A DNA stretch of 29,852 nucleotides from an uncultured Caldilinea sp. (GCF_937128415.1 NZ_CAKZMJ010000065.1:160001-189852), one strand, 5' to 3'; shown: positions 1-22,477, counted from the first letter of the stretch. The notes: generated from the sequence alone by a model not told the origin. Translations and numbers: made by a program.

Positions 1-180
1 GCCAACTTCCTTCGAGCCGCTGTTCAGCTCTGCGCGCAACGCTTCCACGCGCGCCAACAACTGGCGTCGTCGTTGATCTAGATTCAGCGCCTCTTCCCAA
101 GGCGCGTCTTCAGCGTTGAGTTTGCGCATCGCCTCCGCCAACGCCTCTCGGTTTTCTCGCATCCAACGGATGTCAAGCAT
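1..180 (-). CDS. serS: Seryl-tRNA synthetase, N-terminal part (cut by window edge)
   Basis: The 60 codons present start MLDIRWMRENREAL and continue as a charged helical stretch rich in Arg, Glu and Leu (for example LNLDQRRRQLLARVEALRAE), ending near NSGSKEVG. This is the usual opening of bacterial SerRS: the MLDIxxIRENxE start followed by the N-terminal antiparallel coiled-coil arm that binds the long variable arm of tRNA-Ser. The class II catalytic domain that activates serine lies outside the window. The ATG at 180 is preceded by an AGGAGG-like stretch (reverse complement of 183-190). The T-box leader upstream is consistent with a serine-specific synthetase and indicates control by uncharged tRNA-Ser. 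The identification rests on the N-terminus only, but start motif and leader agree. Confidence 0.88.
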   Translation of the reverse strand, partial: MLDIRWMRENREALAEAMRKLNAEDAPWEEALNLDQRRRQLLARVEALRAELNSGSKEVG

Positions 181-218
181 ACTCTCCTCCTGATGATTCG
201 ATCCGACTCCATTTAGAA

Positions 219-252
219 TAAAAAATCCCTTCGTCAACTCAGGACGAAGGGA
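219..252 (-). terminator. Intrinsic terminator of the serS T-box
   Basis: A 10-bp inverted repeat (TCCCTTCGTC at 226-235 with GACGAAGGGA at 243-252) closes a 7-nt loop. On the minus strand it is followed by a run of U residues (219-225). It lies between the T-box core and the serS start, as expected for the regulated terminator that uncharged tRNA-Ser would melt. Confidence 0.9.
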
Positions 253-460
253 CTCGTGGTGCCACCTGATTTCGCGGCCGGCGCAGAGCGCAACGCCGCC
301 TCATTGCCCTGTAACGGAGGGAGCCGTTCGGCCATTTCCTGCCGAAAACTCAGGAGGTGCTGACCTTCCCGCGCCGACTGCCTTGCACCCGCCGGCAGCT
401 CTCTGTACGGTGGAGGAGAAGGCCCTGGCCTCCGTCATCGTTTCATCGGGATCAATTTTT
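219..460 (-). ncRNA. T-box riboswitch leader of serS (tRNA-Ser sensing)
   Basis: Read on the minus strand, the leader contains AGAGAGCTGCCGGCGGGTG (distal stem I signature), a specifier-loop 3' side reading GGTCAGCACCTCCTGAG, and the T-box core AGGTGGCACCACG at 267-255. An intrinsic terminator follows. The codon just before the conserved ACCTCCTGAG is AGC (361-359), a serine codon. The antiterminator bulge reads UGGC, which can pair with GCCA, the acceptor end expected for tRNA-Ser with discriminator G. Specifier, bulge and downstream gene therefore all point to serine. The mechanism looks transcriptional, because the terminator stem follows the T-box core directly. The exact 5' boundary is inferred from the promoter. 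Confidence 0.9.
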
Positions 461-465
461 TCGCA

Positions 466-494
466 ATCATATCATGCCCGCTCTGGAAAGACAA
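466..494 (-). promoter_or_regulatory. Sigma-70-type promoter for the serS T-box transcript
   Basis: On the minus strand, TTGTCT (494-489) and TATGAT (471-466) are separated by 17 nt. The predicted start near 459 would leave about 240 nt of leader, enough for the whole T-box. It lies downstream of the preceding gene's stop at 545, so serS is expressed independently of that operon. Confidence 0.7.
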
Positions 495-544
495 GTTCTT
501 GAAAAGCGCGGCGAATCCCAGCATTTTCTAAACCTGGAGATCGT

Positions 545-1462
545 TCACTCGCCTGCCTCGTTTTCATCCCCCTCGCCGGCGTTGAATTCATCGTCGTCCG
601 GCGAGAAAGCCATCTCCCAGGCGCGCAGCGTCACGCGATGATAAAGCTCCTGGAGTTGCTGATAGGCTTTCATCCCGTCCGCGCCGGAGGAGATCGGACC
701 GAGCCGACGCAATAAGGCCAACTCCGCCGCCGGGCGCACAAGATGGTAGTGGACGTCCTCCAATGTCTTGCGACGTCCCCAAAAGTCGGAGATAGACGCC
801 TCGAGCGCAAAAGCGTTTTTCACCTCCTGGGCCCGATCTGGGACGGTCGGCATGTAAAAGGCGCTCTGATCATATGAGCCGGCGCTTTCAGACTTAGAGG
901 TGGAGGGAACGCCGAACTCCTGCAGGGCGTGATTGCGTCTTTCCTGAAGGGCGTCGAGCACTTGCTGGCGATTGCGGCCGCGCAGCTGCAGCAACAGCCA
1001 GGGGTCTTCCGCCACCATTTCCCCTAACTGACGATAGACGGCGCTCAAAACGCGCGTTGAATCCTGAGCAGGAGTGCACCGTTGCTCAATCTCGTTGACG
1101 TCAGAGGGAAGCAGCCAGCTTCCAGCCTCCACAAAGACCTGTTCAATTTCTGCAGGGATGACGCCGGCCAACAGCTGAGCGGCGAAGATCGCCTGGCCTG
1201 CCAGGGCGTCGATCACGGCGTCCCACTGCGCGTCGGTGAGCAGCGGAAGGCGCACTTCCACCTGAATTGCGCCGTTGTCGCGATCGACGACCTGCGCTTG
1301 AATGAGACCGGGGCGAACTTCCAGGCGTTTCACGCGCAGGCCGCGCAGGAGCGTCGGGTCGGCGGCGGCATGGACCTGTTGCATAAATTTGGCCCACCGT
1401 TGCGACCACCAAGCGTTGTTGATGGATGAGCTATTGGACGCAGAGTGAACGGTCGCAGCCAT
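545..1462 (-). CDS. SWIM-zinc-finger-like protein with degenerate zinc ligands, SNF2 partner
   Basis: The 305-residue protein resembles the SWIM-domain proteins encoded next to bacterial SNF2 helicases. It has an N-terminal WWSQRW stretch, then LLPSDVNEIEQRC (117-129), AVYRQLGE (141-148) and DPWLLLQLRGR (153-163), which match the order of segments around the SWIM motif CxCx(n)CxH. Aligned by eye, only Cys129 remains. The other ligand positions are Gln127, Thr136 and Val138, so zinc binding is unlikely. A C-terminal helical part (about 225-285) ends in a very acidic tail (SPDDDEFNAGEGDENEAGE). The gene starts 28 nt after the SNF2 stop and has a GGGAAG ribosome site, so it is the second gene of that operon. 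The family assignment is from context and segment order. The function is unknown, probably recruitment or regulation of the helicase. Confidence 0.72.
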   Translation of the reverse strand: MAATVHSASNSSSINNAWWSQRWAKFMQQVHAAADPTLLRGLRVKRLEVRPGLIQAQVVDRDNGAIQVEVRLPLLTDAQWDAVIDALAGQAIFAAQLLAGVIPAEIEQVFVEAGSWLLPSDVNEIEQRCTPAQDSTRVLSAVYRQLGEMVAEDPWLLLQLRGRNRQQVLDALQERRNHALQEFGVPSTSKSESAGSYDQSAFYMPTVPDRAQEVKNAFALEASISDFWGRRKTLEDVHYHLVRPAAELALLRRLGPISSGADGMKAYQQLQELYHRVTLRAWEMAFSPDDDEFNAGEGDENEAGE

Positions 1463-1490
1463 GGTTGTTCTTCCCTTTTCTTGGGACGCC

Positions 1491-4808
<3,318 letters not shown>

Positions 4809-4815
4809 AAAGTAT

Positions 4816-4845
4816 ATTGTAGCGCGCAACCTCGTTTCGGATCAA
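4816..4845 (-). promoter_or_regulatory. Promoter of the SNF2 operon, positioned for leaderless mRNA
   Basis: On the minus strand, TTGATC (4845-4840) and TACAAT (4821-4816) are 18 nt apart. Only 7 nt separate the -10 box from the ATG at 4808, so transcription should begin at or next to the start codon. No Shine-Dalgarno fits that ATG (a GAGG lies about 20 nt upstream), which agrees with a leaderless start. Confidence 0.6.
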
Positions 4846-4886
4846 ATTGCAGCGCACAATTTGCAAATCAAGTTTTATAGAAATAG

Positions 4887-4909
4887 AAAAAAAGAGGGGC
4901 GATAGCGCC
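4887..4909 (-). terminator. Possible intrinsic terminator after the small membrane-protein gene
   Basis: On the minus strand, a short GGCG/CGCC stem with a CTAT loop (4909-4898) is followed after CCTC by seven U residues (4893-4887). The stem is only 4 bp, so this is a weak call. It sits about 70 nt after the stop at 4981 and before the SNF2 promoter. Confidence 0.4.
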
Positions 4910-4980
4910 AGGGTTGCCCAAGGGCGAGGCGATTGTTGGAGCGGCGACCATTGCAGTCGCTTCAACCCAGCCAGCCGTTC

Positions 4981-5433
4981 TCAAGACCTGTCGTTGCGCC
5001 GCGCTTTCTCCATGATGAAGGCGCCGGCGAGCACCATCAGCGCGACGACCAACAGCCACCATTGCGCAAGACCTGTATGGAACGCTTCGTCGCCGGGGGC
5101 GATGTGCAACGGCGAGGTCTGCAGCGCCGTCAGCGCCCAGTCTGGGGTGAAGGTCGGCTCCATTCTGGGGGCCGTCTCCTCCGCCGTCTGTGGCTCTGTG
5201 GGGGAGGGCTGGATCGGCGACTCCACGGTCGGCTGCACAGGGGGCGCGCTCATCGTTTGCGCAAAAACAGAACAGGGCGCCATCGTGATCGCCAGGACGA
5301 GACCCCAGAGGATAGGGAAAAGACGACAACGCAGCGAGAAGGCGGCGCGTCCACGGCGCGTCATCAGTCCGATTGGCGAGAGAAACTCTAGCCAGCGCAT
5401 AACGTCGTTTGACCGAGATGCGACATGCTGCAT
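4981..5433 (-). CDS. Small membrane protein with two hydrophobic anchors, function unknown
   Basis: I do not recognise a family. The 150-residue product has a basic N-terminal part (MTRRGRAAFSLRCR) leading into a hydrophobic segment (about 36-58, ending MAPCSVFAQ). A Pro/Thr/Glu-rich extracytoplasmic linker follows (about 60-95), and a second membrane segment (WWLLVVALMVLAGAFIM, about 123-140) ends in KARRNDRS. The first segment could be a cleavable signal peptide, which would leave a single C-terminal anchor. The gene starts 9 nt after the acyltransferase stop and is probably co-transcribed with it. The start is uncertain: ATG at 5433, or internal ATGs at codons 12 and 24. Composition resembles that of neighbouring secreted proteins, which favours a real gene. 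Confidence 0.55.
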   Translation of the reverse strand: MQHVASRSNDVMRWLEFLSPIGLMTRRGRAAFSLRCRLFPILWGLVLAITMAPCSVFAQTMSAPPVQPTVESPIQPSPTEPQTAEETAPRMEPTFTPDWALTALQTSPLHIAPGDEAFHTGLAQWWLLVVALMVLAGAFIMEKARRNDRS

Positions 5434-5442
5434 TGCGCCGAT

Positions 5443-6939
<1,497 letters not shown>

Positions 6940-6980
6940 GTCGTTGCTCTCCCTGCTCGCTTTCGCACTTGAACAAAGGC

Positions 6981-7019
6981 AAGGCGCTCTTCCGCCCTTG
7001 CATCTTCTGGAAGCGCCTT
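6981..7019 (-). other. Hairpin in the leader of the acyltransferase gene
   Basis: AAGGCG-CT-CTTCC (6981-6993) pairs with GGAAG-CGCCTT (7009-7019). This makes an 11-bp stem with a 2-nt bulge and a loop of about 15 nt. It lies about 40 nt before the start codon, within the predicted transcript. No U-run follows on the minus strand, so it is more likely an mRNA stability or regulatory structure than a terminator. Confidence 0.5.
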
Positions 7020-7037
7020 TGTAGCACGGTGTGCAGC

Positions 7038-7066
7038 AGTATACATGAATTGCAGCGAGGAAACCA
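7038..7066 (-). promoter_or_regulatory. Candidate promoter of the WS/DGAT gene
   Basis: On the minus strand, TGGTTT (7066-7061) and TATACT (7043-7038) are 17 nt apart. The -10 is close to consensus and the -35 is moderate. It would give a leader of about 90 nt that contains the hairpin at 6981-7019. Confidence 0.5.
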
Positions 7067-7120
7067 GCTCCCAATTGGCTTCACTTTACTTTCTGGAAGT
7101 GGAATCCTCGCCCGACCAAA

Positions 7121-7149
7121 TTGACCGCCTTGCAAGGGAAAGATACAAT
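7121..7149 (+). promoter_or_regulatory. Promoter of aspS
   Basis: TTGACC (7121-7126) and TACAAT (7144-7149) are 17 nt apart, one of the best sigma-70 matches in the window. The predicted start near 7156 leaves a leader of about 85 nt before the aspS ATG. I saw no T-box core in that leader. Confidence 0.75.
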
Positions 7150-7240
7150 GAGCCTCTGATTGTCTGCAATAAAACTGCTGAATTGCAATGAATCGTAGTA
7201 CAAGCGCTCATACCAAAAGCACACAAACAGGGATCGGGTT

Positions 7241-9046
<1,806 letters not shown>

Positions 9047-9204
9047 GAACGTCCGGCAGGCGAAGTGGAGGATAAGTTCTCCGTTATCTCCGGTGCACGC
9101 CGGGTCGCCGATGCAGCCTATCGCGTCAGGCTCCGTCTGGCCGCTGGACACCAGCCCGCAGTGCAAGGGAGAGAAAGCACCTTGTTCAGGCGAAAAAGGC
9201 CTTT

Positions 9205-9421
<217 letters not shown>

Positions 9422-9454
9422 AACGCCACCCTGGAAGGGGTGGCGTTTATTTTT
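9422..9454 (+). terminator. Intrinsic terminator of the non-coding RNA
   Basis: AACGCCACCC (9422-9431) and GGGTGGCGTT (9438-9447) form a 10-bp perfect stem with a 6-nt loop, followed by TTTATTTTT. It ends the RNA unit and separates it from the next promoter at 9484. Confidence 0.92.
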
Positions 9455-9483
9455 GAGAATGAAAATATTTTATGTCAATTCTT

Positions 9484-9512
9484 TTGACGAGAGAAGGACT
9501 CCATGCTATAGT
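9484..9512 (+). promoter_or_regulatory. Promoter of the MBL-fold/RNase H-like operon
   Basis: TTGACG (9484-9489) and TATAGT (9507-9512) are 17 nt apart. The predicted start near 9519 gives a leader of about 65 nt before the GTG at 9584. It starts about 30 nt after the ncRNA terminator, so the operon is independent of that RNA. Confidence 0.72.
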
Positions 9513-9583
9513 ATGAAAATATTTTTGTAAGGACAGCGGAATGATTCAGCGTAGGAAATTGTTGACTCAGAAGGTGGGAGCCT

Positions 9584-10456
9584 GTGAACATCATTCGCAC
9601 ACGCGTCGCCGACGACACCTGGGTCTTCACGAGTCGGTTATATCTGGAAGTGAATGCAGGTCTGGTCGTCACGCCCGAAGGCGGCGTGCTTATCGACACA
9701 CTGCCCTTTCCCTCGGAGACGCGCCAGATCATTGAGTTTGCGCGACGCGTCTGCCCACAGGGCATCAAATATGTGATCAACACCATCAGCCACGCCGATC
9801 ATGTCTATGGCTCTTATCTTTTCCCAGAGGCGGAGCTGATCGCGCACGAGACCTGTCTGCAAATGTTAAAAGAATATGGCGTGCGGGCGCTGGAGGAGGC
9901 CAAGGAGCACACGCCGGAGCTGCGTCAGGTCTCGATTCGCTTCCCGAAACTCGTCTTTAGCGAAGGGATGATCATCCGGTTGGGCGGCAAAACCATTCAT
10001 CTCGTGCACAGCCCAGGGCCAAGCCCGGACACCTGCGTCGTTCACGTACGCGAGGACAAAGTGCTTTTCGCCAGCGATCTGATGATGCCGGTGCCGGTGA
10101 TCGCCACGCCCTTCTCCGACATCGAGGCGTACAAACGCTCCCTGCTCAACCTGCATGACTTCAACCTGGAGTGCATCGTCCAGGGCCACGGCGACATTTT
10201 GCTGCGAGGAGAGGTCACCAGCAGCATCGATGCAGCCGTGCGCTATCTGAATGAAATTCAGGAGCTGGTTCAACGGCTGATGGCCGAAGGAGCCACCAAG
10301 CACGATCTGGCAGCCTACGACATTGAACAGTTCGGCCATAGTCGCATTCCGCTGGGCGGATTGGTGCAACAGTTCCACCTCAACAACCTGCACTTTCTTT
10401 GGGAAAAGGCGCGTGCCGAACAGCGCCAGAAACGACAGGTGGAAGCGATTCGCTGA
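9584..10456 (+). CDS. Metallo-beta-lactamase-fold protein with incomplete metal site
   Basis: The 290-residue protein has the MBL hydrolase fold: GLVVTPEGGVLIDT (26-39), NTISHADHVYGS (66-77), HSPGPSPDTCVV (142-153), FASDLM (162-167) and QGHGD (200-204). In active members the first motif reads HxHxDH and the next PGHSPDS. Here the first His is Ile68 and the PGH histidine is Pro146, so two of three site-1 ligands are absent. His70, Asp72, His73, Asp165 and His202 remain. The C-terminal 80 residues are helical. It starts with GTG after AAGGTGGGAG, and its stop is 2 nt before the next gene, so the two are co-translated. It may use a single metal ion or have lost hydrolase activity. The substrate cannot be told from sequence. 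Confidence 0.85.
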   Translation: MNIIRTRVADDTWVFTSRLYLEVNAGLVVTPEGGVLIDTLPFPSETRQIIEFARRVCPQGIKYVINTISHADHVYGSYLFPEAELIAHETCLQMLKEYGVRALEEAKEHTPELRQVSIRFPKLVFSEGMIIRLGGKTIHLVHSPGPSPDTCVVHVREDKVLFASDLMMPVPVIATPFSDIEAYKRSLLNLHDFNLECIVQGHGDILLRGEVTSSIDAAVRYLNEIQELVQRLMAEGATKHDLAAYDIEQFGHSRIPLGGLVQQFHLNNLHFLWEKARAEQRQKRQVEAIR

Positions 10457-10458
10457 CT

Positions 10459-11229
10459 ATGCGCACTTCCAATCCTGGAGCGGCCTCCATCGAGGAGATC
10501 GTCGAGGCGATCCGTCGGTTGTCGCCTGCGCAGCGCCGCGCGCTGATGCGCAGGCTATCGGTCAGCGGGTTGCTGCAGCCCGACGCACTGCACACCGACC
10601 GGCGTCGCCTCCTGGTGGCGCCGGCGTTGGGGGCGGTTGGCCTTGCCCAATTTCGCAGCGCATTGCAAAACAGGCGCACCTCTGCATCTCCCAATCCCTC
10701 TTCGTCCTTCTCCACGAGAGCGCAGATGCAGCCGGAACGGTTGCCTGAGAAAGAGCCGGTCATTCGCGGCCACGCCGTGCTCGGCGCGCCCACACGCACA
10801 TCCATTGAGTTCGCTCCTCACCAGATGCAGCCCTTGCCAGGGCAGGCGCCGGAGCAGCCGATCACGGTTGTGCTGCGCGGCCTGACGCTGAAGAGCGGCG
10901 AGGCTGCCAGCGCCGAGTACCTCTTGCGTTGGCCAGGCGAGGCGCTGCAGACGGTTCAGGCGCGTTTCGCCGGCCAGCCGACGCCCGCCCAGGCGCTTTA
11001 CGACACCCTGGAGAAAGCCGTGCGCGCCATTCTCAGCCGCCTCGAGGAGAGCGGCGCCGATCCCGCCACCGCCCGCGTCGAAATCTATTGTCCGTCAGAC
11101 CAGATGATCGACGAGTTGATCGGCGAGGCGCCGGTCGTCGACGCCCGCCTGCAGACGCGCCACGACCGCATTTGCGCGCTGCTGGACAGGTTCGGGGAGT
11201 GGCGGCTGTTGCGCGTCGGGAATGGCTGA
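10459..11229 (+). CDS. RNase HI-like protein lacking the catalytic acidic residues
   Basis: The 256-residue product has an N-terminal helical part (IEEIVEAIRRLSPAQRRALM), a low-complexity linker (about 70-120) and a C-terminal domain (about 133-252). The domain's strand and helix order resembles ribonuclease HI proteins: VVLRGLTL, AEYLLRWPG, AQALYDTLEKAVRAIL, ARVEIYCPSDQMI and HDRICALLDRFGEWRL. Aligned by eye, the first active-site Asp is Arg140, the NNxxE glutamate is Leu180, and the third Asp is Pro212. None of the metal-binding acids survive, so RNA cleavage is not expected; nucleic-acid binding may be retained. It follows the MBL gene after 2 nt. The ATG at 10459 is chosen because this coupling would be lost with an upstream start. 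Family assignment is by pattern and moderate in certainty. Confidence 0.6.
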   Translation: MRTSNPGAASIEEIVEAIRRLSPAQRRALMRRLSVSGLLQPDALHTDRRRLLVAPALGAVGLAQFRSALQNRRTSASPNPSSSFSTRAQMQPERLPEKEPVIRGHAVLGAPTRTSIEFAPHQMQPLPGQAPEQPITVVLRGLTLKSGEAASAEYLLRWPGEALQTVQARFAGQPTPAQALYDTLEKAVRAILSRLEESGADPATARVEIYCPSDQMIDELIGEAPVVDARLQTRHDRICALLDRFGEWRLLRVGNG

Positions 11230-11232
11230 TCC

Positions 11233-13488
<2,256 letters not shown>

Positions 13489-13548
13489 CGCTCGTCTGGA
13501 AGAAGACGGCGATGGACGGACCGATGAAGGAATTTCGTGCACGGAGAT

Positions 13549-14402
<854 letters not shown>

Positions 14403-14406
<4 letters not shown>

Positions 14407-15041
14407 AGCGCCACCTCCAGCGTCGTTTCGATCGCCTGCTTTGCTTGGGCGTAGGCGTCGTCCGCCTCGGCAAGAAGGCCGGCGACTTTGGCGCTCCACG
14501 CCTCCACAAAGGCGGCGTCTTTGATGAACTTGAGATTGACGTTGACGTTGACCAGCGCGCTCTTGAGCGCAGCGAAGGCCAGATAGAGCGCCGTCGCCGC
14601 GTCGCTGACGACGTTGCTGTTGCCCTTCGCACCGATGGGAGCGGCGAGCTGAAGCAGCGCCAGACACTTCTCCGCCACAGCAAAGGGAACCTCTGCCGCG
14701 TGTTTGAGCGCCTCCTGCATGGCGGCGGTGCGCGCCGCTTTCTGCTCTTCAGTCTCCTTGGGCAGGGCATAGGTGGCGGCGACGGCGTCGAAGGCGGCGG
14801 CGTCGGCGTCAACCGCAGCCAACAGCTCTCGGCGCAGCGTCTCGGTGCGCGCCAGATACTCTTGCATTTCCGCCTCGACGTCGGCGTATTTCTTTTTGCC
14901 GATGGTGAAGTGAATCACCATGCTGAGCAGCGCGGCCGCCATGCCGCCTGTCAACGCCGCCGCGCCTCCTCCGCCCGGCGTAGGTTGGCCGGCGGCCAGC
15001 GCATCCAGAAACTCGATAGTCTTCATCTCGGCTGTGTTCAT
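14403..15041 (-). CDS. fchA: Methenyl-THF cyclohydrolase, FchA/FTCD_C family
   Basis: The 212-residue, almost wholly helical protein matches the formiminotransferase-cyclodeaminase C-terminal family: PTPGGGGAAALTGGMAAAL near the start, SMVIHFTIGKKKY, LLAAVDADAAAFDAV, VPFAVAEKCLALLQLA and SNVVSDAATALYLAFAAL. Stand-alone members of this size in clostridia and methylotrophs are FchA, which hydrolyses methenyl-THF to 10-formyl-THF; the cyclodeaminase reaction is the alternative. The overlapping folD gene, lacking its own cyclohydrolase residues, strongly favours the first. Start: AAAGG lies 8 nt before the ATG at 15041 and only 2 nt before that at 15047, so 15041 is preferred. It is first in the operon fchA-folD. 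Confidence 0.9.
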
Positions 15042-15125
15042 TGCCATGTCCTTTCAATTTGCCGTGCAGAGGCGCCCTGCTCCCCACGGCTTTGCGTCAA
15101 AAGCTATTTTTCGGAACAGGATTCT

Positions 15126-15163
<38 letters not shown>

Positions 15164-15188
15164 GTTTATTTAAACCCAAGGACGCTTG

Positions 15189-15210
15189 GCGCGCAGACAA
15201 ATCTGCGCGC
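15189..15210 (+). other. GC-rich hairpin in the lon leader
   Basis: GCGCGCAGA (15189-15197) pairs perfectly with TCTGCGCGC (15202-15210) around a CAAA loop. It lies 32 nt before the lon ATG, without a U-run. It would be very stable in the mRNA and could influence translation or act as a protein site, perhaps in temperature response. Confidence 0.55.
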
Positions 15211-15242
15211 ATATGCAATCATACAAATATAACCAGGGAAGA

Positions 15243-18159
<2,917 letters not shown>

Positions 18160-18555
18160 GTAGGTGCGGCTCGCAGCCGCACTCGACAGACCACCAGATC
18201 GTGGATGAGCCGAGGAAGCGCTGCTACGAGCAGCGCCTACGAAACAACGACGGTTTTCCGGTAGGTGCGGCTGCGAGCCGCACATCTTCGACAGGCCACC
18301 AGATCGTGGATGAGCCGAGGAAGCGCCGCTACGAGCAGCGCCTACGAAACAACGACGGTTTTCCGGTAGGGGCGGCTCGCAGCCGCACATCTTCGACAGA
18401 CCACAAGATCGTGGATGAGCCGAGGAAGCGCTGCTACGAGCAGCGCCTACGAAACAACGACGGTTTTCCGGTAGGTGCGGCTGCGAGCCGCACATCTTCG
18501 ACAGACCACAAGATCGTGGATGAGCCGAGGCAGCGCCGCTACGAGCAGCGCCTAC
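18160..18555. repeat. Tandem array of four BIME-like units (paired REP hairpins)
   Basis: Four units begin at 18160, 18261, 18366 and 18471; the first three are 101, 105 and 105 bp and the last is truncated to about 85 bp. Each holds two hairpins in opposite orientation: GTGCGGCT-CGC-AGCCGCAC at the left, GCGCTGCT-ACG-AGCAGCGC at the right, bounded by GTAGG and CCTAC. The right hairpin read in reverse follows the same pattern as the left (GTAGGxGCxGCTCGxAGCxGC) with paired substitutions that keep the stem, so the unit is an inverted pair of one REP-like motif. Units 1 and 3 share loop CGC and GCTGCTACG; units 2 and 4 share loop GCG and GCCGCTACG, so the array is two copies of an A-B dimer. 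Reading frames through it (105 = 35 codons) are artefacts. Confidence 0.88.
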
Positions 18556-18666
18556 CGTTATCGTCGCCGATTGGCCCGGTCCGCTTTATCGATTGCCGGG
18601 TTCAACTGCGTAACTCTTATTTTGCAAAGGATATTTGTTCGAGATGACTGGAGACAAGTTGATTCT

Positions 18667-20544
<1,878 letters not shown>

Positions 20545-20547
20545 GCA

Positions 20548-20594
20548 GGAGGGAGAAGGGCAATGCGACAGCGCTCTCTCGCCCTTCTCTCTCC
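20548..20594. terminator. Long hairpin between convergent genes, likely bidirectional terminator
   Basis: GGAGGGAGAAGGGC (20548-20561) pairs with GCCCTTCTCTCTCC (20581-20594), 14 bp with one G-U, around a 19-nt loop. It lies 3 nt after the PHP stop and 15 nt before the UbiA-family stop. No clear U-run follows on either strand, so factor-independent termination is uncertain. Confidence 0.6.
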
Positions 20595-20608
20595 GTGAGG
20601 CTGGCGCT

Positions 20609-21532
<924 letters not shown>

Positions 21533-21605
21533 GTCAATCGCTTCCTCAACCAAAAACGAACCAAAAATTGCTTTGACCGTCCCATGTTACCGGAATTGCG
21601 AGCAA

Positions 21606-21614
21606 TGCTAAAAT
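21606..21614 (+). promoter_or_regulatory. Extended -10 element upstream of tlyA
   Basis: TGCTAAAAT (21606-21614) fits an extended -10 (TGnTAAAAT). No good -35 is present: GTTACC or TTACCG at 16-17 nt. The predicted start near 21621 leaves only about 9 nt before the ATG at 21630, a nearly leaderless message. Confidence 0.45.
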
Positions 21615-21629
21615 CGTGAGCATCTGCAG

Positions 21630-22472
21630 ATGAATGCGCAAGGGACGAAAAAAGAACGGCTGGATCGCCTGATGGTGTTGCGCGGGCTTGCTGAAAGCCG
21701 AGAGCAGGCGCAACGCCTGATTATGGCGGGAGAGGTCGAAGTCGACGGCAAGCGCCAGGACAAACCGGGCCGCGCCGTGCCGCTTGACGCCGCAATCACC
21801 GTGCGCAGGCCGCTGCCCTACGTCAGCCGGGGCGGCTTCAAACTGGCTGCTGCGCTGGACGCCTTCACCGTCCCCGTGGCCGGTTGCGTCGCCATCGATG
21901 TAGGCGCCAGCACAGGCGGCTTCACCGATTGCCTGCTGCAACGTGGAGCGGCGCGCGTCTACGCCGTCGACGTCGGCTACGGTCAACTGGCCTGGAAGCT
22001 ACGCACAGACCCGCGCGTCATTGTAATGGATCGCACCAACGTTCGCCATCTGGAGGCGCTGCCCGACGGCGCCCTGGCGGACCTCGCCGTGATCGACGCC
22101 AGTTTCATCAGCCTGACGCTGGTGCTGCCGGCTGTCCTACGCTTGCTCAAGCCCAACGCGCAGATCATTGCCCTGGTCAAACCCCAGTTTGAAGCAGGCG
22201 TCGACGACGTAGGCAAAGGAGGCGTCGTGCGCAACATCGAGGTGCATCGTCGCGTCCTGCACCAAATCAGCGCAACGGCGCAAAGCCTCGGCCTTCATCC
22301 GGCAGGGCTGATCGCATCCCCTGTGCTCGGGCCGGCGGGCAACGTGGAGTTTCTGCTCTGGCTGAAAAGAGAACCGTCCGGCAGCGACGCATTTGCGCTG
22401 GAGCAGGCTATAGCAAATGCGCTGGAAGAAGCGCAACAAATGCAAAAAAGAGGACAACGAGAAGCGCCGTAG
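21630..22472 (+). CDS. tlyA: TlyA-family rRNA 2'-O-methyltransferase
   Basis: The 280-residue protein has an N-terminal S4 RNA-binding domain (about 8-60: ERLDRLMVLRGLAESREQA) and an FtsJ-like methyltransferase domain. The linker YVSRGGFKL (64-72) precedes the SAM site DVGASTGGFTD (90-100). The catalytic tetrad candidates Lys71, Asp156 (AVIDASF), Lys184 and Glu188 (VKPQFE) are in place. TlyA methylates C1409 of 16S and C1920 of 23S rRNA where studied, and its loss gives capreomycin resistance in mycobacteria. It is often annotated as hemolysin A. Length is typical. It is convergent with the ferredoxin gene, 5 nt away. Confidence 0.93.
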   Translation: MNAQGTKKERLDRLMVLRGLAESREQAQRLIMAGEVEVDGKRQDKPGRAVPLDAAITVRRPLPYVSRGGFKLAAALDAFTVPVAGCVAIDVGASTGGFTDCLLQRGAARVYAVDVGYGQLAWKLRTDPRVIVMDRTNVRHLEALPDGALADLAVIDASFISLTLVLPAVLRLLKPNAQIIALVKPQFEAGVDDVGKGGVVRNIEVHRRVLHQISATAQSLGLHPAGLIASPVLGPAGNVEFLLWLKREPSGSDAFALEQAIANALEEAQQMQKRGQREAP

Positions 22473-22477
22473 TTCTC

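Noticed and set aside
6940..7074. N-terminal extension of the acyltransferase back to 7074
   Set aside because: The extension is Cys-rich, does not match the family, and overlaps the leader hairpin and promoter. A good ribosome site precedes the ATG at 6939.
9067..9091. Hairpin GGAG-g-ATAA/TTAT-CTCC after aspS as a terminator
   Set aside because: The stem is bulged, AT-rich in the middle and lacks a U-run, so I do not call it a terminator of aspS.
18160..18555. CRISPR array
   Set aside because: The units are contiguous and similar over their full length, with no unique spacers; hairpin pairs fit BIME elements.
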